From Eopsaltria australis (lineage: Eukaryota; Chordata; Aves; Passeriformes; Petroicidae): a stretch of 64,000 bases of DNA. The notes under the pieces are model-generated. The model was not told the origin of the DNA and made no database searches. It saw nothing but the letters and a program-made list of their open reading frames with translations. The DNA is taken from contig JAVTVJ010000072.1 in NCBI GenBank assembly GCA_034509425.1, forward strand, positions 4,464,001-4,528,000, in the 5' to 3' direction. Shown here piece after piece: positions 38,276 to 49,380 of the stretch (its first letter is position 1; each line of letters starts with the position of its first letter). Made by a program: the position numbers and the translations under genes.

Positions 38276-38560
38276 ATGAAGAAACTTTTTTGCATTTCAT
38301 TTCTTCAGTTCCTCCTCCTCCAGTCTCTTTGTTTTACTTCATTCCCTGATTTCGAGATTTTAATGTGTATAATTGTAGCAAGTTTCAGTATTTTTCGCTG
38401 CACCTCATGTCATCCCAATCCATTTTGTTGTAATTATTCCATTTCCAAGTTTTCTTCTTTTTATCAATTGCATTTATTTTATCATATCTCCTTTCCAAAG
38501 TGTTTGGTACACTTTCTTCTCTGATTTCAAGGTTTCCTTTCCTTTCATGAAAGGAAATTC
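38276..38560 (-). repeat. Family 1 repeat copy, inverted relative to 36165-36440
   Basis: The reverse complement aligns with 36170-36440 over about 270 bases. Shared blocks include 'tggaaaggagatatgata', 'atcagagaa.gaagtgta', 'ttggaaatgga' or 'ttgggaaatgga', 'gatgacatgaggtgcagcg' or 'gatgaaatgaggagcagtg', and 'aattatacacattaaaatct' or 'aattatacaaattgaaatct'. I estimate about 70 percent identity by eye. The outer end carries a perfect 20-nt palindrome (38538-38557). Confidence 0.78.
38538..38557. repeat. Perfect 20-nt palindrome
   Basis: 'tttcctttcatgaaaggaaa' equals its own reverse complement. Worn versions of this core occur in the other family 1 monomers (36172, 36558, 38249). Confidence 0.92.
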
Positions 38561-38849
38561 TTTAAATTTTAATGTCTCTCAAAGTAACCAATTTTTAGTT
38601 TAAACTCTGATTTTTAGCCTAATCAACCATATTATTTCAAACTTTATCTGTAGTTTCCAAGTTAAATGCCTACCTTTTGCAAAGAACCAGTAAATTCTTG
38701 ATTTATTAAGAAAGAAATTTAGCGTTCCTGAAACAAGTGTTTGGATTTAGATGCCTTTATGTGAAAAGCTGGGAAACTGAACAGAGATGTTCAGTGTTCC
38801 ATGTCTTTGCTAGGATATACAGTGATTTCTAAGATCAATCTGACTATGG

Positions 38850-39975
38850 AGACCAATGGATATTGTCTACCTAGACTTCAGTAAGGCTTTCAACACTGTC
38901 TCTGAAGAAACCCTCTAGGGCAAACTGCAGGAGTGTGAGTTGGATGAATGGACTGTGGAAGGGATTGAAAACTGGCTAAGTGACAGATCCCAGGGGGTCA
39001 TGATCAGTGGCACAGCATCTAGCTGGAAACTTGTCACTAGAGGTGTCACCTAAGAGTCAGTACTGGGCCCAGTATTGTTTCACTTCTTCATCAATGACTT
39101 GGCTGAAGGGGCAGATGTCTCCTCCACAAGTTCGCTGAAGATACAAAGCTGGAGGAGTGGCCAATACCCCAGAGCCCTTCTGAGAAACCTCAGCAGACTG
39201 GAGAGGAACCTTCTGAAATTCAACCGAGGCAAAGACAGGGTCCTGCTCCTGGGGAAGAATAACCCCGTGCACCAGCACAGGCTGGGGCTGAGTGCTGTAA
39301 GCAGCACTACAGAAAAGGACCTTGGGGCCCCAGTGGACAACAAGCTGTCCATGAACCAGCAGTATATCCTAGGGGCCAAGAAGGCCAATTGTGTCCTGAG
39401 GTGCATTAGGAAGGGCATTGCCAGCAGGTCAAAGGAGGTGATCCTGCCCCTCTGCTCAGCCCTAGTGAGGTGCATCTGGAGTGCTGTGTTGGCTTCTCAG
39501 TACATGAGAGACATGGAGCTCCTGAAGCAATTCCATTGGAGAACAAAGATGATTAAGGGACTGGAGCATCTGTCTTTTGAGGAAAGGTTGAGGCAGCTGG
39601 GCTTCTTCAGCCTTGAGAATAGACAACCAAGAGGGCACCTCATCAATGTCTGTAAATATGAAAGAAGGGTGTCAAGAGGACAGATCCAAGATCTTCTTGG
39701 CAGTGCTGAGCAACGGGGTAAGAGGCAATGGGCAGAAACTGATGCATAGGAAGTTTCACCTAAACAAGAGGAAGAACTTCTTTACTTTGCAGACGACTGA
39801 ACGCTGGAATAGATTGCCCAGAAAGGTTCTGTATTCTCTCTTACTGGAGATATTCAAGAACCTTCTGGACACAATCCTGTGCCATGTGCTCTGGGATGAC
39901 CCTGCTTGAACAGGGAGGCTGGACCAGATAACCACTGTGGTCCCTTCCAACCTTCCATTCTGTGAGTCTGTAATT
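38850..39975 (+). mobile_element. CR1 LINE, ORF2 3' half plus 3' UTR
   Basis: The longest well-preserved transposon here. It opens in the reverse-transcriptase domain ('gtctacctagacttcag', encoding VYLDFS) and runs through the remaining RT and thumb region, then the 3' UTR with 'ggctggaccagataacc' and 'cccttccaaccttccat', ending near 'tctgtgagtctgtaa'. The 5' part of the element is missing, as is usual for CR1 copies made by target-primed reverse transcription. Several stops and frameshifts make it inactive. It lies directly beyond the unusual 36-38.6 kb repeat block. Confidence 0.96.
38852..39905 (+). pseudogene. CR1 ORF2 reverse-transcriptase remnant
   Basis: The product would have been the CR1 endonuclease/reverse transcriptase that copies LINE RNA at a nicked chromosome. 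Only the RT palm onward is left. The fragment encodes VYLDFSKAFNTVSEET (palm region A), then has a stop, and later 'WTVEGIENWLSDRSQG' and 'SVLGPVLFHFFINDLAEG'. The catalytic FADD box reads FAED at 39131-39142, so the first aspartate has become glutamate, and it now lies in a different frame from the next open stretch. An uninterrupted 224-codon frame (39075-39749) carries the thumb region, including 'LLGKNNPVHQHRLG', 'NCVLRCIRKGIASRSKE' and '[16 protein letters not shown]'. Inactive. Confidence 0.93.
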
Positions 39976-42501
39976 CAGACTATGCTGCTTCTATAGCAAC
40001 ATTAATTTACACTGAAGTATTTATTAAAAGCTTATAAGCAAGGATTAAGCAGTCAATATTTTCCAGTGCTTTTCTTATTGAACCAATGACAGACAGTGGG
40101 ATTTTTTATTTATTTTTTTTGTAAGGTAGTGACTAATAAATACATTCATGAGAATAATACTTTTGCTTCTTTTATTTCCTGCCTGCTTTGTTCTTCGATG
40201 ATTTGCTGCCACTGCTTATAAAGTAAAAGATTTCACATGCTACAGAAGTTGAAGCCTGAGTTGTTTTCCCTGAAAGAAAAAAGCTAAGAAGCTGCAGGAG
40301 ATGACACTTTTGACCATGGAGAAATTTTGTTGTCTAAATTAAGTTTTCAAACAGAAGTAGTTCAGTTACACAAATAACAACATGCTCATACTCACATCCT
40401 AAATGGTTCTTAATACAACCGTGATCTGTTGAGGAATCTTTTTTCCCACTGTAACATACCAAATCTAAATATTAGATGTGGCCATCCATTTGGAATTAAA
40501 GACTGCTTTTATTTGATAGTTTATCCAACTACCTCAAAGAGCAAATTTCAAAGTTGAAAGATGAAGGAATGGTCATATTTCTTGTATTATTTTCCTCTAC
40601 AGCCATGCATCTAACACGGGATTAGTGAGATTGCGGGCATAAAACTGGGAGCTCACAGTTTGTGGTGCAGTGTCAAAGCCAAGGATTAGGGAAGAGGTTG
40701 GATTTCTGTTAGCTTTCTTGTGGAAGCTGTACAGTGGCAGTGTGTATGCTGGCCATGTTCCTGTGAGCAAGAGGTGGAGCAGGTCAGGTGAATTCTCATG
40801 CTTAGTATTCCCAGGAAAAGAAAATCTGTAATCCCCGAAATGTGGCAGCAGAGAGTGATGACCTCAGCACTGAGGAAACTTCCTGGGAAGTGGAGAGCAC
40901 AGCAGATATTTCTCCAAACCAGCTGCTGAGTGGGCAGAAAGCCAACCTGAGTGAAAGAAACCCTCTTGCTTCAGTGTGCAAGAGAGATGGTTATAGATTT
41001 TATTTATTTCTACTGTCTTTAGTCTTGCTGGCTTCCTCGCCCCACCCACCCCTCCGAAATTTAGGTTTTCCCTTCACTTCATATACTAATAACACTTGGA
41101 ATTTAAGCTTAAAGGCTTTTTTTTTTTGAGGACTTATAATGGAAAAATCTTAGGCGGGTCCACCACATAGTTCCAGTCAGTTCAAAGGCTTCTGTGTCTA
41201 CAGAACACAATATACAGTTATTTGTAACCAGAAATGAGCAGTTTGGTTAATCTTAAACTTCAGGAAAGCATGTCTGACTTTATGTAATTTCTGTTCCCAT
41301 TTAACAAAATGATGTGGCTTTAATTCAGGTTCACCGAGATACTTCCAGCCTGGTGGATGTAATGTGATCTTGTACTTCTGTGCGAGTAAGTATAGAAATA
41401 GTGCCTATCTTCAGGACATTAAGAAATCTTTTTCCTCTTAAATCTGCCAAAGACTTGTGGGTGAAATTACACTCTTTTCTTTCTCAGTGCCTGGAGTTCT
41501 GAATTACATGAAGCCTCTGCACTGAACATTGGAGTAAAGTTGATTTGACACTCAGGTGCAAGGGAAAACACAGTGGTCCAAATACTACACTGTTGAAATC
41601 AAAGAGTCTTACATTGTGTTCATTTTACTAGCCTTAGTTTTTACCTCCTCCAATCACCAGTGACACCCCAAAGGAGTTCTGTTTGAGGAAAAAGTCACGC
41701 TCCTTGAGGTCTTATTATCTAGAATTAGCTTTAAATCGAAACAAGCCACCTGCAGCATGACTACCCTTGGAAGTTCTCTGTGTGTTCATGTGAGAATAAA
41801 ACAGTTCATCAATTCAGCCTTGTTATTCCCCATTAAGCCATTTCCTTTTATAACAGTACCTGCAGAACACTGTGTTTCAAATTGACATTTAGAATTTTGA
41901 GCAGAGATCTCACAAACCATTTATCGAATGTTAATCCGCATGTGTCTGGAGATTAATTTTTTCTTGCTGTACATGTAATCTTTCATGGAAAGTACTGAAA
42001 TTACAGATTTTACTTATTTTTAGGCATAATCCCTACAACTCTTTCCTCCTTGCTTTAGCATCTATCTTGCTGCTTTATGGTGCTATTTATAGTGTGTCAA
42101 CATATAGTGTAAAGGAAATATCTGTCAGTGCCACAGTATTTGCAATGTTTTCTCTATACCTGTTCCTGCAAATATATTTTCAGCCATGCAGTGAACTGTG
42201 GAGAAGAGTATTTGGGGGTGAAAGGATGGCTGCAGCTTCATCTAAGCAGATGTTCTTCCTTGGGTACCCTGGAGTGGCCTAAACTGCTGCTTCGGGGCTC
42301 TAGCAGGCAGCACTGAACAGAGGAGGCTGAAGGCACTGCGGCCCTGAAGGGTTGACTGCGTGACAGCATTGCTCTGGACATAAAGCCCTGACCCAGTCCT
42401 CCCCTCAGATATTTACCAGCAAATGTGCACCATCAGCTCTGTCCAGGAGAGGGTTACCAATAATAACTACTAGCTGAATTACTGGACAGTTTAGGATGGA
42501 G
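39976..42501. other. Unique DNA, one open frame of uncertain meaning
   Basis: No repeat recognised. A + strand frame is open from 40806 to 41129, begins just before a good acceptor-like site (cttagtattcccag, ending 40814) and has an acidic, Ser/Thr-rich translation ('STEETSWEVESTADISPNQ'). No matching donor is evident and I recognise no domain. Confidence 0.4.
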
Positions 42502-42805
42502 GGGATATCTGGAAATCACCTCGTGCTTAAAGCAGGTCATCTAGAGCAGGTTGCCCAGGACTGTTGGGTGAGCCCAGGTTTTGGAGAAACCTATTTGGGT
42601 TTTTTATATTTCCATGAATAGAGATTCCATAGCCTCTCTGGGAAACTTGTCCCTGTGTTTGACTGCCCTCAAAGTAAGAGTGGGTGGTTATGTTCTGATG
42701 GAATTTCCCGTGTTTATGTTTTGATGGACTTTTTAAAAAATCTGTGCCTCTTGTCCTGTCACTGGGCACCATTGATAAAAGTCTACCTCCCTCTTCCTCA
42801 TTCCC
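42502..42805 (-). mobile_element. CR1 LINE, 3' region
   Basis: On the + strand it reads as the reverse complement of avian CR1: 'gcttaaagcaggtcatctag', 'agcaggttgcccaggact', 'agattccatagcctctctgg', 'ctcttgtcctgtcactgg' and 'gcaccattgataaaagtc'. The terminal tail is missing at the low-coordinate end. Open frames overlapping it on both strands are shadows of this element. Confidence 0.88.
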
Positions 42806-42934
42806 AACTGTCATTTGTTAACTGCACAGTGATGCTGAAAACGCTTCCAAATAGAATATTCCCATTTTTGCCCTATTACAATTTCCTTGATCAGGGCAGG
42901 AAGGAGTTAAAAATCTATTTGCTCTCACAGTTAG

Positions 42935-43105
42935 ATGGGATCTTAAAGAAAATTTCAAGTCCATCCTCCTGCCTAGAGCAATTGCTCATACATGTGTCAT
43001 TCCTGATATGCTTTTCTAATATTTTTGTAAAGACTCCCAGAGATGGAGACAGGAACATTTCCCCAGGCAATCTTTACTATTGGTTCTTCAAAACCATTAT
43101 GGCTA
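42935..43105 (-). mobile_element. Ancient CR1 LINE fragment
   Basis: 'tcaagtccatcctcctgcct', 'gtcattcctgatatgctttt', 'gactcccagagatggagaca' and 'tccccaggcaatctttact' follow the reverse complement of older CR1 types in order. Divergence is higher than in the CR1 130 bases to the left, so this is a separate, older insertion. Confidence 0.62.
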
Positions 43106-46100
43106 CTGAGTCCAGCATCTAATGATATTTCCTCTTTGACACATCTTAGGCCTTGTCTGTGCTACCAATGTCCTTCCTTGACATCAAACATGTTCATGTG
43201 TTTGTTTATGGTAACAGCATATGTTTATGCTTTATGTTCTCTTCTTTGCTATTTTATTTAAGCTAAACTGCAGGCAGGGCCCTAATTAGCTCTGAACTGA
43301 TAGGCCCAGAGCTCCACTAAGCTGACAGAATCTACTTACACAAAACCATCTAATAGAGATGTCCAACTATGCCATGTAGGGTATGTGAAAGAGAAACTGC
43401 CCTCAGTCTATGAAAAAGGAAACAAAAGAAAAAGAATGTGTGCAGTATTACAAATCTCAATGAAGATCTGAAATAAAGCAGGTACATATAAATATGAAGT
43501 GCTTTCTTTAAGACTTGTATGTGAATTATGTAAATGAGAAATGGAATGGAAGATGTGAAGTATCAGGTAAGGACCCCAAAGTGCCAGCAATTTTATGGGG
43601 GCTAGAGCTGAGAACTCTAGAAGCTGGGAAAAAGATCATGGTGTAGGAAAGAGGAGGAAAGAGAAGACTTTCTTAGAAAGCAAGATGGAAAAATATCATT
43701 GTCTAATCAAATGATGTAGTAGAGATTTTAAACGAAAACCTGTACTTTTACCATTTGTAAATACTGTACTTGCTCTAGGTTGAGCTGTCTGTGCAGAAAT
43801 GTATGCACACTTCTCTCAGCCAGACTTCTAAATGATAAGTATTCCTGAAAGGAAAACTCTCCTTTCTGCAGTTGCCATTACTACAATTATATTTTTATTT
43901 ATATATGAATACATATTTGCAAGTTATTGGTCTACTGCTCATATTATCTAGGAAACAGCCTTAAAGGTTTACAAATGTGCCTAATTCTACTTAATGAGAA
44001 ATTTTGCTGAAGTAAGGATTGCAAGTTATTTCCCAAGTGTTATTTCCAAAGACCAGACTAAAGTATCAAACAGTGTTACTTCAAATACTCAAGAAGTGTC
44101 CACCATATGGAAGGTTGTGTCTGTGGGAGTCTAATTCAAGGTAAGCAAGGAGAACAGCTCTGTAGCCTGAACTAAAATAAAGCATTGAGTCTTTAAAGAA
44201 AAAAAATTTATCCCATATTTTGGAATTAAGACACCCCTTAAATGCTTCTAATTCCAAGAATAACTTTTATCCTGATGGTGTTTTGCATCTTGAAGCCACT
44301 GTTTTAGATAACGTGCTCTTTCCTAAAAGAAAATGTCCTAAAGTATATATGAAATAGCACTTGTCCTAAAGCATGCATAAAAAAAGGGAAAGTTCTGGTT
44401 CTAACAAAGAGATTCAGAAGGTCACAACAAGGCAGTATGAGAGCAGACATTGCTTTTTTCAAACACCAAGCCCAACATTTAGTGTTGCCTCAGTTGATTT
44501 TGCAGCAGGACAGCGTGTGATGAACAAAATTGCTCCTGGGTTTTTGAAGGCTATGTTAGAAATCAGGGACATCACAAAGGAACTAGATTTCAAATTAGGT
44601 TTCACATTATGCATACATGAATTCAAATAATGCAAGTAGAGCAATTACAAGACATAATCCAGCCAGCTGAAAAGCTGTATCTTAACTGTGCAGTTACAGC
44701 TGAGGTATTCCAGTCAACAAGCGTTTAGCTAGAGGCAACTGTGCCTCAAAAAAGAACATTTTCCAAAATTAGTTTTGAAAAATAGGCCCTTGGGAGGTAC
44801 TTTTTTAGCTACTTCATGATTTAAGTAAGGTGACTTGCAAAGGAACATCTATTGCCCCAAGATTTGCCGATACTCACAAAAGACAGAGCTGTCCTAGTTA
44901 AGAATCTGGAGCCTTTGGCATATTATATGAGTTATATGTAATTTAACCTTTTAACAGCGTATTTAAAATCATCTGTATAAAAATAACTCTACAGTCACTG
45001 CAGAGCAGTCACATTTCTTCTAAAGCTATCTTTAGACCTGTTTTTCTTTTATTCTGTTTTCTGTAGACACTAATCTGAATGTCATTACAAAAAAATCCCA
45101 TTTGAAATCAATGGTAAGATTGTTGCCAAATCATTAAACCTTTCCTAGTAATTTTGGGTTTGGGATAAGATGCAGAGATCTCCACCTTAAATCTTATGCA
45201 TTTACCAGAAAGACCAAAATGTCATGAAAGACAGATGTAAATATAGAGAAGAAAAACAAACTTCTATGAAATACTGACTTTGGTAAATTTTTATAACCAG
45301 CTAAATGCTGAGAGTAGAGACCATTGTGTACTTGTTCTCTCTCTGTAGGTCATTATCCAGTTTATATATTCTAATGCTGACAGTGGGATTTTTTCCTTAA
45401 AGTTGGGATTTACGTGCTACAGGATGTGTTCCCATAACATTTTAACTCAGATCAGGTGCTTACTTTCTAATCCAGTTTACCAACTGCCCCTGCTTGCTGT
45501 GCTTTGCCACTGGACATGCTGTATTCCTTTAAGGTGACTAAATTAGGACATGCACACATAATGCACTGTAACTACTGAGAGTAGTCTAACTTGACACCAC
45601 ATTAGAGTTGCCACAAAACAAATTCCTTTGACATGCATATGAAGTGGATGTCTGAACTAGTTCTTCTACAGAACTGCTCAAGCTGAGCTATAATGTACAG
45701 ATTCTACAGCTAATGGAGGTATAGCCTAGTTTTGTCTAAATAAATAATCCCTATCTCTACCTCTTAGCATTTGCCATTTATAACAGTGCGAAATAATTAC
45801 CAGTTCTAGAAAAGATTTCCTTAATAGGAAGATAAAGAAATTCTCTCTGAAAGAAGAACTGTAGGCCTAGAGAACATGACTTTGCTCTTAAAGAAGCTTT
45901 AAACACAAAATAAAAGATGATCCAACTGTACTAGACATAAAGGTGGGAGCCGGAAGTATTCTGAATGTCATTTACTGCAGATGCAATAGTAATACTGTGT
46001 TTATTTCTGAAAATTTAAATATGCTTTCAATGGAAAGAAATTTAAGGAATAAGAAATCTGAGATAGCCAGTCATTTATGGATATTTTCCATGTATACATA

Positions 46101-47076
46101 TATATGTATATATATACACCTCCCCACACTCTGATTTCTCTGATTGGGTATACATACTCTGTATATGTTTCCATGTTTCTGCCCTTCATATCAGTGAATG
46201 GCAAAAGTTGAAGTTCCCTAGGAAAAACTTACCAGCAAAAACATTTGGAATTCATTACATGAAATAGTGTTTTTACCTTAAGAGTGGAAATGGATTAGAC
46301 ATAAATTTGCAGAAATTAGTCTCTGCCTTAGTCATGATGTAATAGCTTATCCATCTTGTGTGAAACTAGCTGAGATAACCTAGCTTTGCATGTTAAGTTT
46401 TCTCTTCCAGATCAAATATGAGAATTGATTAGTTAATACCTTTCAACACCTTGAAAAAATACATGGGATTTATTTGCTATCTTGCATTATGAGTTCCAAC
46501 TATCACAGATTATTTGTGAAATTCAGTGAGCTTTGTCAGTATCTAATGAACTTGAAGGACTTATTTCTTATTACTCTGTCATAGCTCCAAATCTACAAGC
46601 AATACTGTATCTTAATCGCATCTCAGACATAGTTCTTCCTAAAAATATAAAGGAATGCTAGTTAGTGCATGACTCCTCCCCAGAGATCCTGCTCCAGATC
46701 CACTGCTGTTGCTCTCTTCTATCTCCTGCATCAACTAAGCTGTTTTGACTGCTCCAGCTGGCAGCACACAGAGGGTCAGCAGCTACTCCCCTTATTTTAT
46801 GCTCTGGTCTCATTGTTTACTGAAGCCGCAATGAGCAGCTTTAGAGAAATCTCCATTGCTGAAGGGAAGCTTCCCTCTCCTCCCCAGCAAGTCATGATAT
46901 AACATGGGTAGAAGGAAATTGCAGTACCTGTCAGAGGGAAGTCTAAAATTTTGGATACAGAAAAAAAAATGAAAAACACTGGGTGACTTTTGGGGTAAAA
47001 GTCAAAAAAGGCATGCTATAATTAAAGAAGGGACTGAAATCAATCATAACACTAGCTATGGAATGTTATGGTCATG
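43106..47076. other. Unique AT-rich DNA, no gene seen
   Basis: No gene or repeat family recognised apart from a TA-rich microsatellite at 46091-46117. Short frames at 44373-44630 and 46669-46902 have no recognisable domain. Confidence 0.55.
46091..46117. repeat. TA-rich microsatellite
   Basis: Alternating TA with interspersed TG and AC over about 27 bases. Confidence 0.85.
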
Positions 47077-47667
47077 TGTCATGTTTTTACACCAGCCAAG
47101 AGCCAAGCCCCAGGCAGCTGCTTGCTCACTCTCCCAACAGCAGGATCAGGGAGAGAATCAAAGGATAAGAATAAAAACTCATGAGTTGAGATAAAAACTG
47201 TTTAATAGGAAAGCAAAAGCCACAGACCCAAGCAAATCAAAACACGGAATTCACTGCTTCCCATGGACAAGCAGCTGTTCAGCCGTCTACAGGAGAGCAG
47301 GGCCCCATCATGCATGAGTGTTATTTGGGAAGACAAATGTCATCACTCCAAATACTCCCCCTGTCCTCCTTTTTCTCCCCACCTTATATACTGAGCATGA
47401 TTTTATACCATCAGGAATATCCCTTTGGTCAGTTTGGGTCTCCTGTCCTGCCTGTGTCTCCTCCCAGCCTCCCATGTGCCCCCAACTTCCTTGCCAGCAT
47501 GGCAGTATGAAAAGCAGAAAAGGCCTTGGCTCTGAGCAAGCCCTGCTCAGCAATAACAAAAATATCTCTTTATTATCAACCCTGTGTTCAGTATAAATCC
47601 AAAACACAACCCCATACCAGCCACTGTGAAGAAAATTAACTCTACCCCAGCCAAAACCTGTGCAACA
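47077..47667 (-). mobile_element. Solo LTR of an avian endogenous retrovirus
   Basis: Read on the minus strand it has the layout of a common bird LTR. It begins TGTTGCACAGG then 'ttttggctggggtagagtta', has 'gttattgctgagcagggctt', a TATA box 'cagtatataagg' (about 47391-47402), a polyadenylation signal ATTAAA (about 47203-47208), and ends in 'aaaaacatgaca'. The ends are TG and CA. The flanks, 'tcatg' (47072-47076) and 'acatg' (47665-47669, if the LTR ends at 47664), differ by one base and could be a worn 5-bp target duplication. No viral genes adjoin it, so it is a recombined solo LTR. The element class (ERVL-like or other) is not settled. Confidence 0.88.
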
Positions 47668-47689
47668 TGTAAGAAATGTTTATAGTTGC

Positions 47690-48420
47690 TAGCACAAGAG
47701 GGAGAAGGACATAAAAAAATTAGATTTACACTGAGCTTTTCTCTTGGATAAAGTCCAGTACTGTAGGATTATGTGATAAAGCTTATCTGCACACTCACAG
47801 ATGAGCAAACAGACAATGGTAGGAGGGAAAACCCAAATAATCCCCTGCCAAGCTACTCCCAGGCAGGCCACACATGGACCATCAGCCCATCTGCAGAAGC
47901 CCAGAAGAGAACAGAAGAGAACAAGGATACACAGGGAGCCCAAATGAAGGCCTCCTGAAGAATGACAACCTTGTCCAGGCACCTCCCTGGTCTGTCCCAG
48001 GGGAGACATCATCTCCAGCAGCGAGGTAGGAAACCAGTCCCTACGAGTCCTCGGGAGCAGCAATGCAGTCATCTTTCAGACAAAGGGAGCAGGTGCCTGT
48101 AAATATAGAGTTATATATAGATTTAGATGTATGTATGTACAATATTGTGTCAAGTGTGTCTCCATCCTGCCTAGCCCCAGAGGAAAGCAGGATGAGGCCA
48201 CTGGTGTTGTCTATGTCCCTGTGGGTACTCCAAGTTTCTCTCTGTGATCTCTGTGGACAACCACACTGACGTGTGTATATGTAGGGTGTATGTGGGCTTT
48301 TGTGTGTGTGTCTCCTAGGATCACGTCTTCAGTACCAAAACTGGTAGATCTGGGCACATGGAGCACCGGCAGCCTCATTCCTCTTGGGTCCAGCATGATA
48401 CATGTACCCTTAACAAACAC
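47690..48420. other. GC-richer unidentified segment beside the LTR
   Basis: Composition is clearly higher in GC than the surroundings. A minus-strand frame of 127 codons (47689-48072) has two hydrophobic runs (such as 'LCILVLFCSLLGFC') but no motif I recognise. GT-rich stretches occur at 48270-48312. It may be a decayed repeat or unrelated unique DNA. Confidence 0.3.
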
Positions 48421-49353
48421 CTTTTCTTATTTCAGCTGATACCAGTACAAAATTTAGATAATGAATAGCCAGAGTGCTCTCAAAGGCATTATTCATGCAA
48501 AATATTCAATTTAAAACCTGATATTTTTTTTTATCTGAGATAATTTCACATCTTGAAAAAAAATATTTTAATGGTTTTTTTTTAATGCGCCTGGATCATT
48601 AGCTTTCAGAGAGTACCAAGGATACAGAAAGGAGGTATGGCTATTAGATTTTGTTAAGTTTTATATGGTTTGATAAAGCTGCTCCAACTTTGGACAAGTT
48701 TTCTCTGAAAAAATAATAACAGAAAAACGTATTGTTGAAGGGTAGTTCCTGGAAATATGCAGTTCCTGAAAATTTACATCTCAATAAAAGAACTGCAAAA
48801 AAACCCTCAGGCTGATTTCTAAGTCTTTGCAGGAGTGATACCCCAGAGAAGATGGGCAAAGGATGCAATCAGTCAGAGTAACCCTTGCTTACTGTTTTAC
48901 AGTAAATTTTAGTTCCAGATACAGTGAGGAATGTAATCTGAGTGTTTTCATCACCAGAGTTTTAGTACTTTTATCATATCAAAATGGATATGGAGGAATA
49001 TATAATTTAACTCTCTCCTTTACTTCCACTAAATATGTAGATCAATATATAACAGGTAGTCTTTGAGCATTTTTTTTAATGCATAATATCAATTTTACTG
49101 CATAACCTATAATCTATGGTAGTAAAACCATTTCTCTGTTGTAGACAACAGGAGCTCATAAAGAAATAGTACATTTAAGGTAATTAAACTTTACTCTTTT
49201 CATTCTTCCTTTTAGAAGAGTAGATAAAATAGGGACGGATACTATGAGTGGATGAAGAAAACAACCACTCATATCTGGAAACCTATTTTAGCTTAAAGTT
49301 AATGGAAGAAGTCACTTCAGCTTCACTGAATTTATTTGTAAACAAAAATAAGC

Positions 49354-49380
49354 ATATATATATATATGGATGTATATATA
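49354..49380. repeat. Microsatellite (AT)n
   Basis: (AT)7 followed by 'ggatgtatatata'. Confidence 0.9.

Noticed and set aside
39080..39475. 131-codon minus-strand frame
   Set aside because: Antisense to the CR1 reverse-transcriptase remnant.
42655..43122. 155-codon + strand open frame
   Set aside because: It runs antisense through two CR1 fragments (42502-42805 and 42935-43105), so it is a shadow of the LINE sequence.
44373..44630. 85-codon + strand frame as an exon
   Set aside because: No flanking splice sites, no domain and AT-rich codon use like the surroundings.
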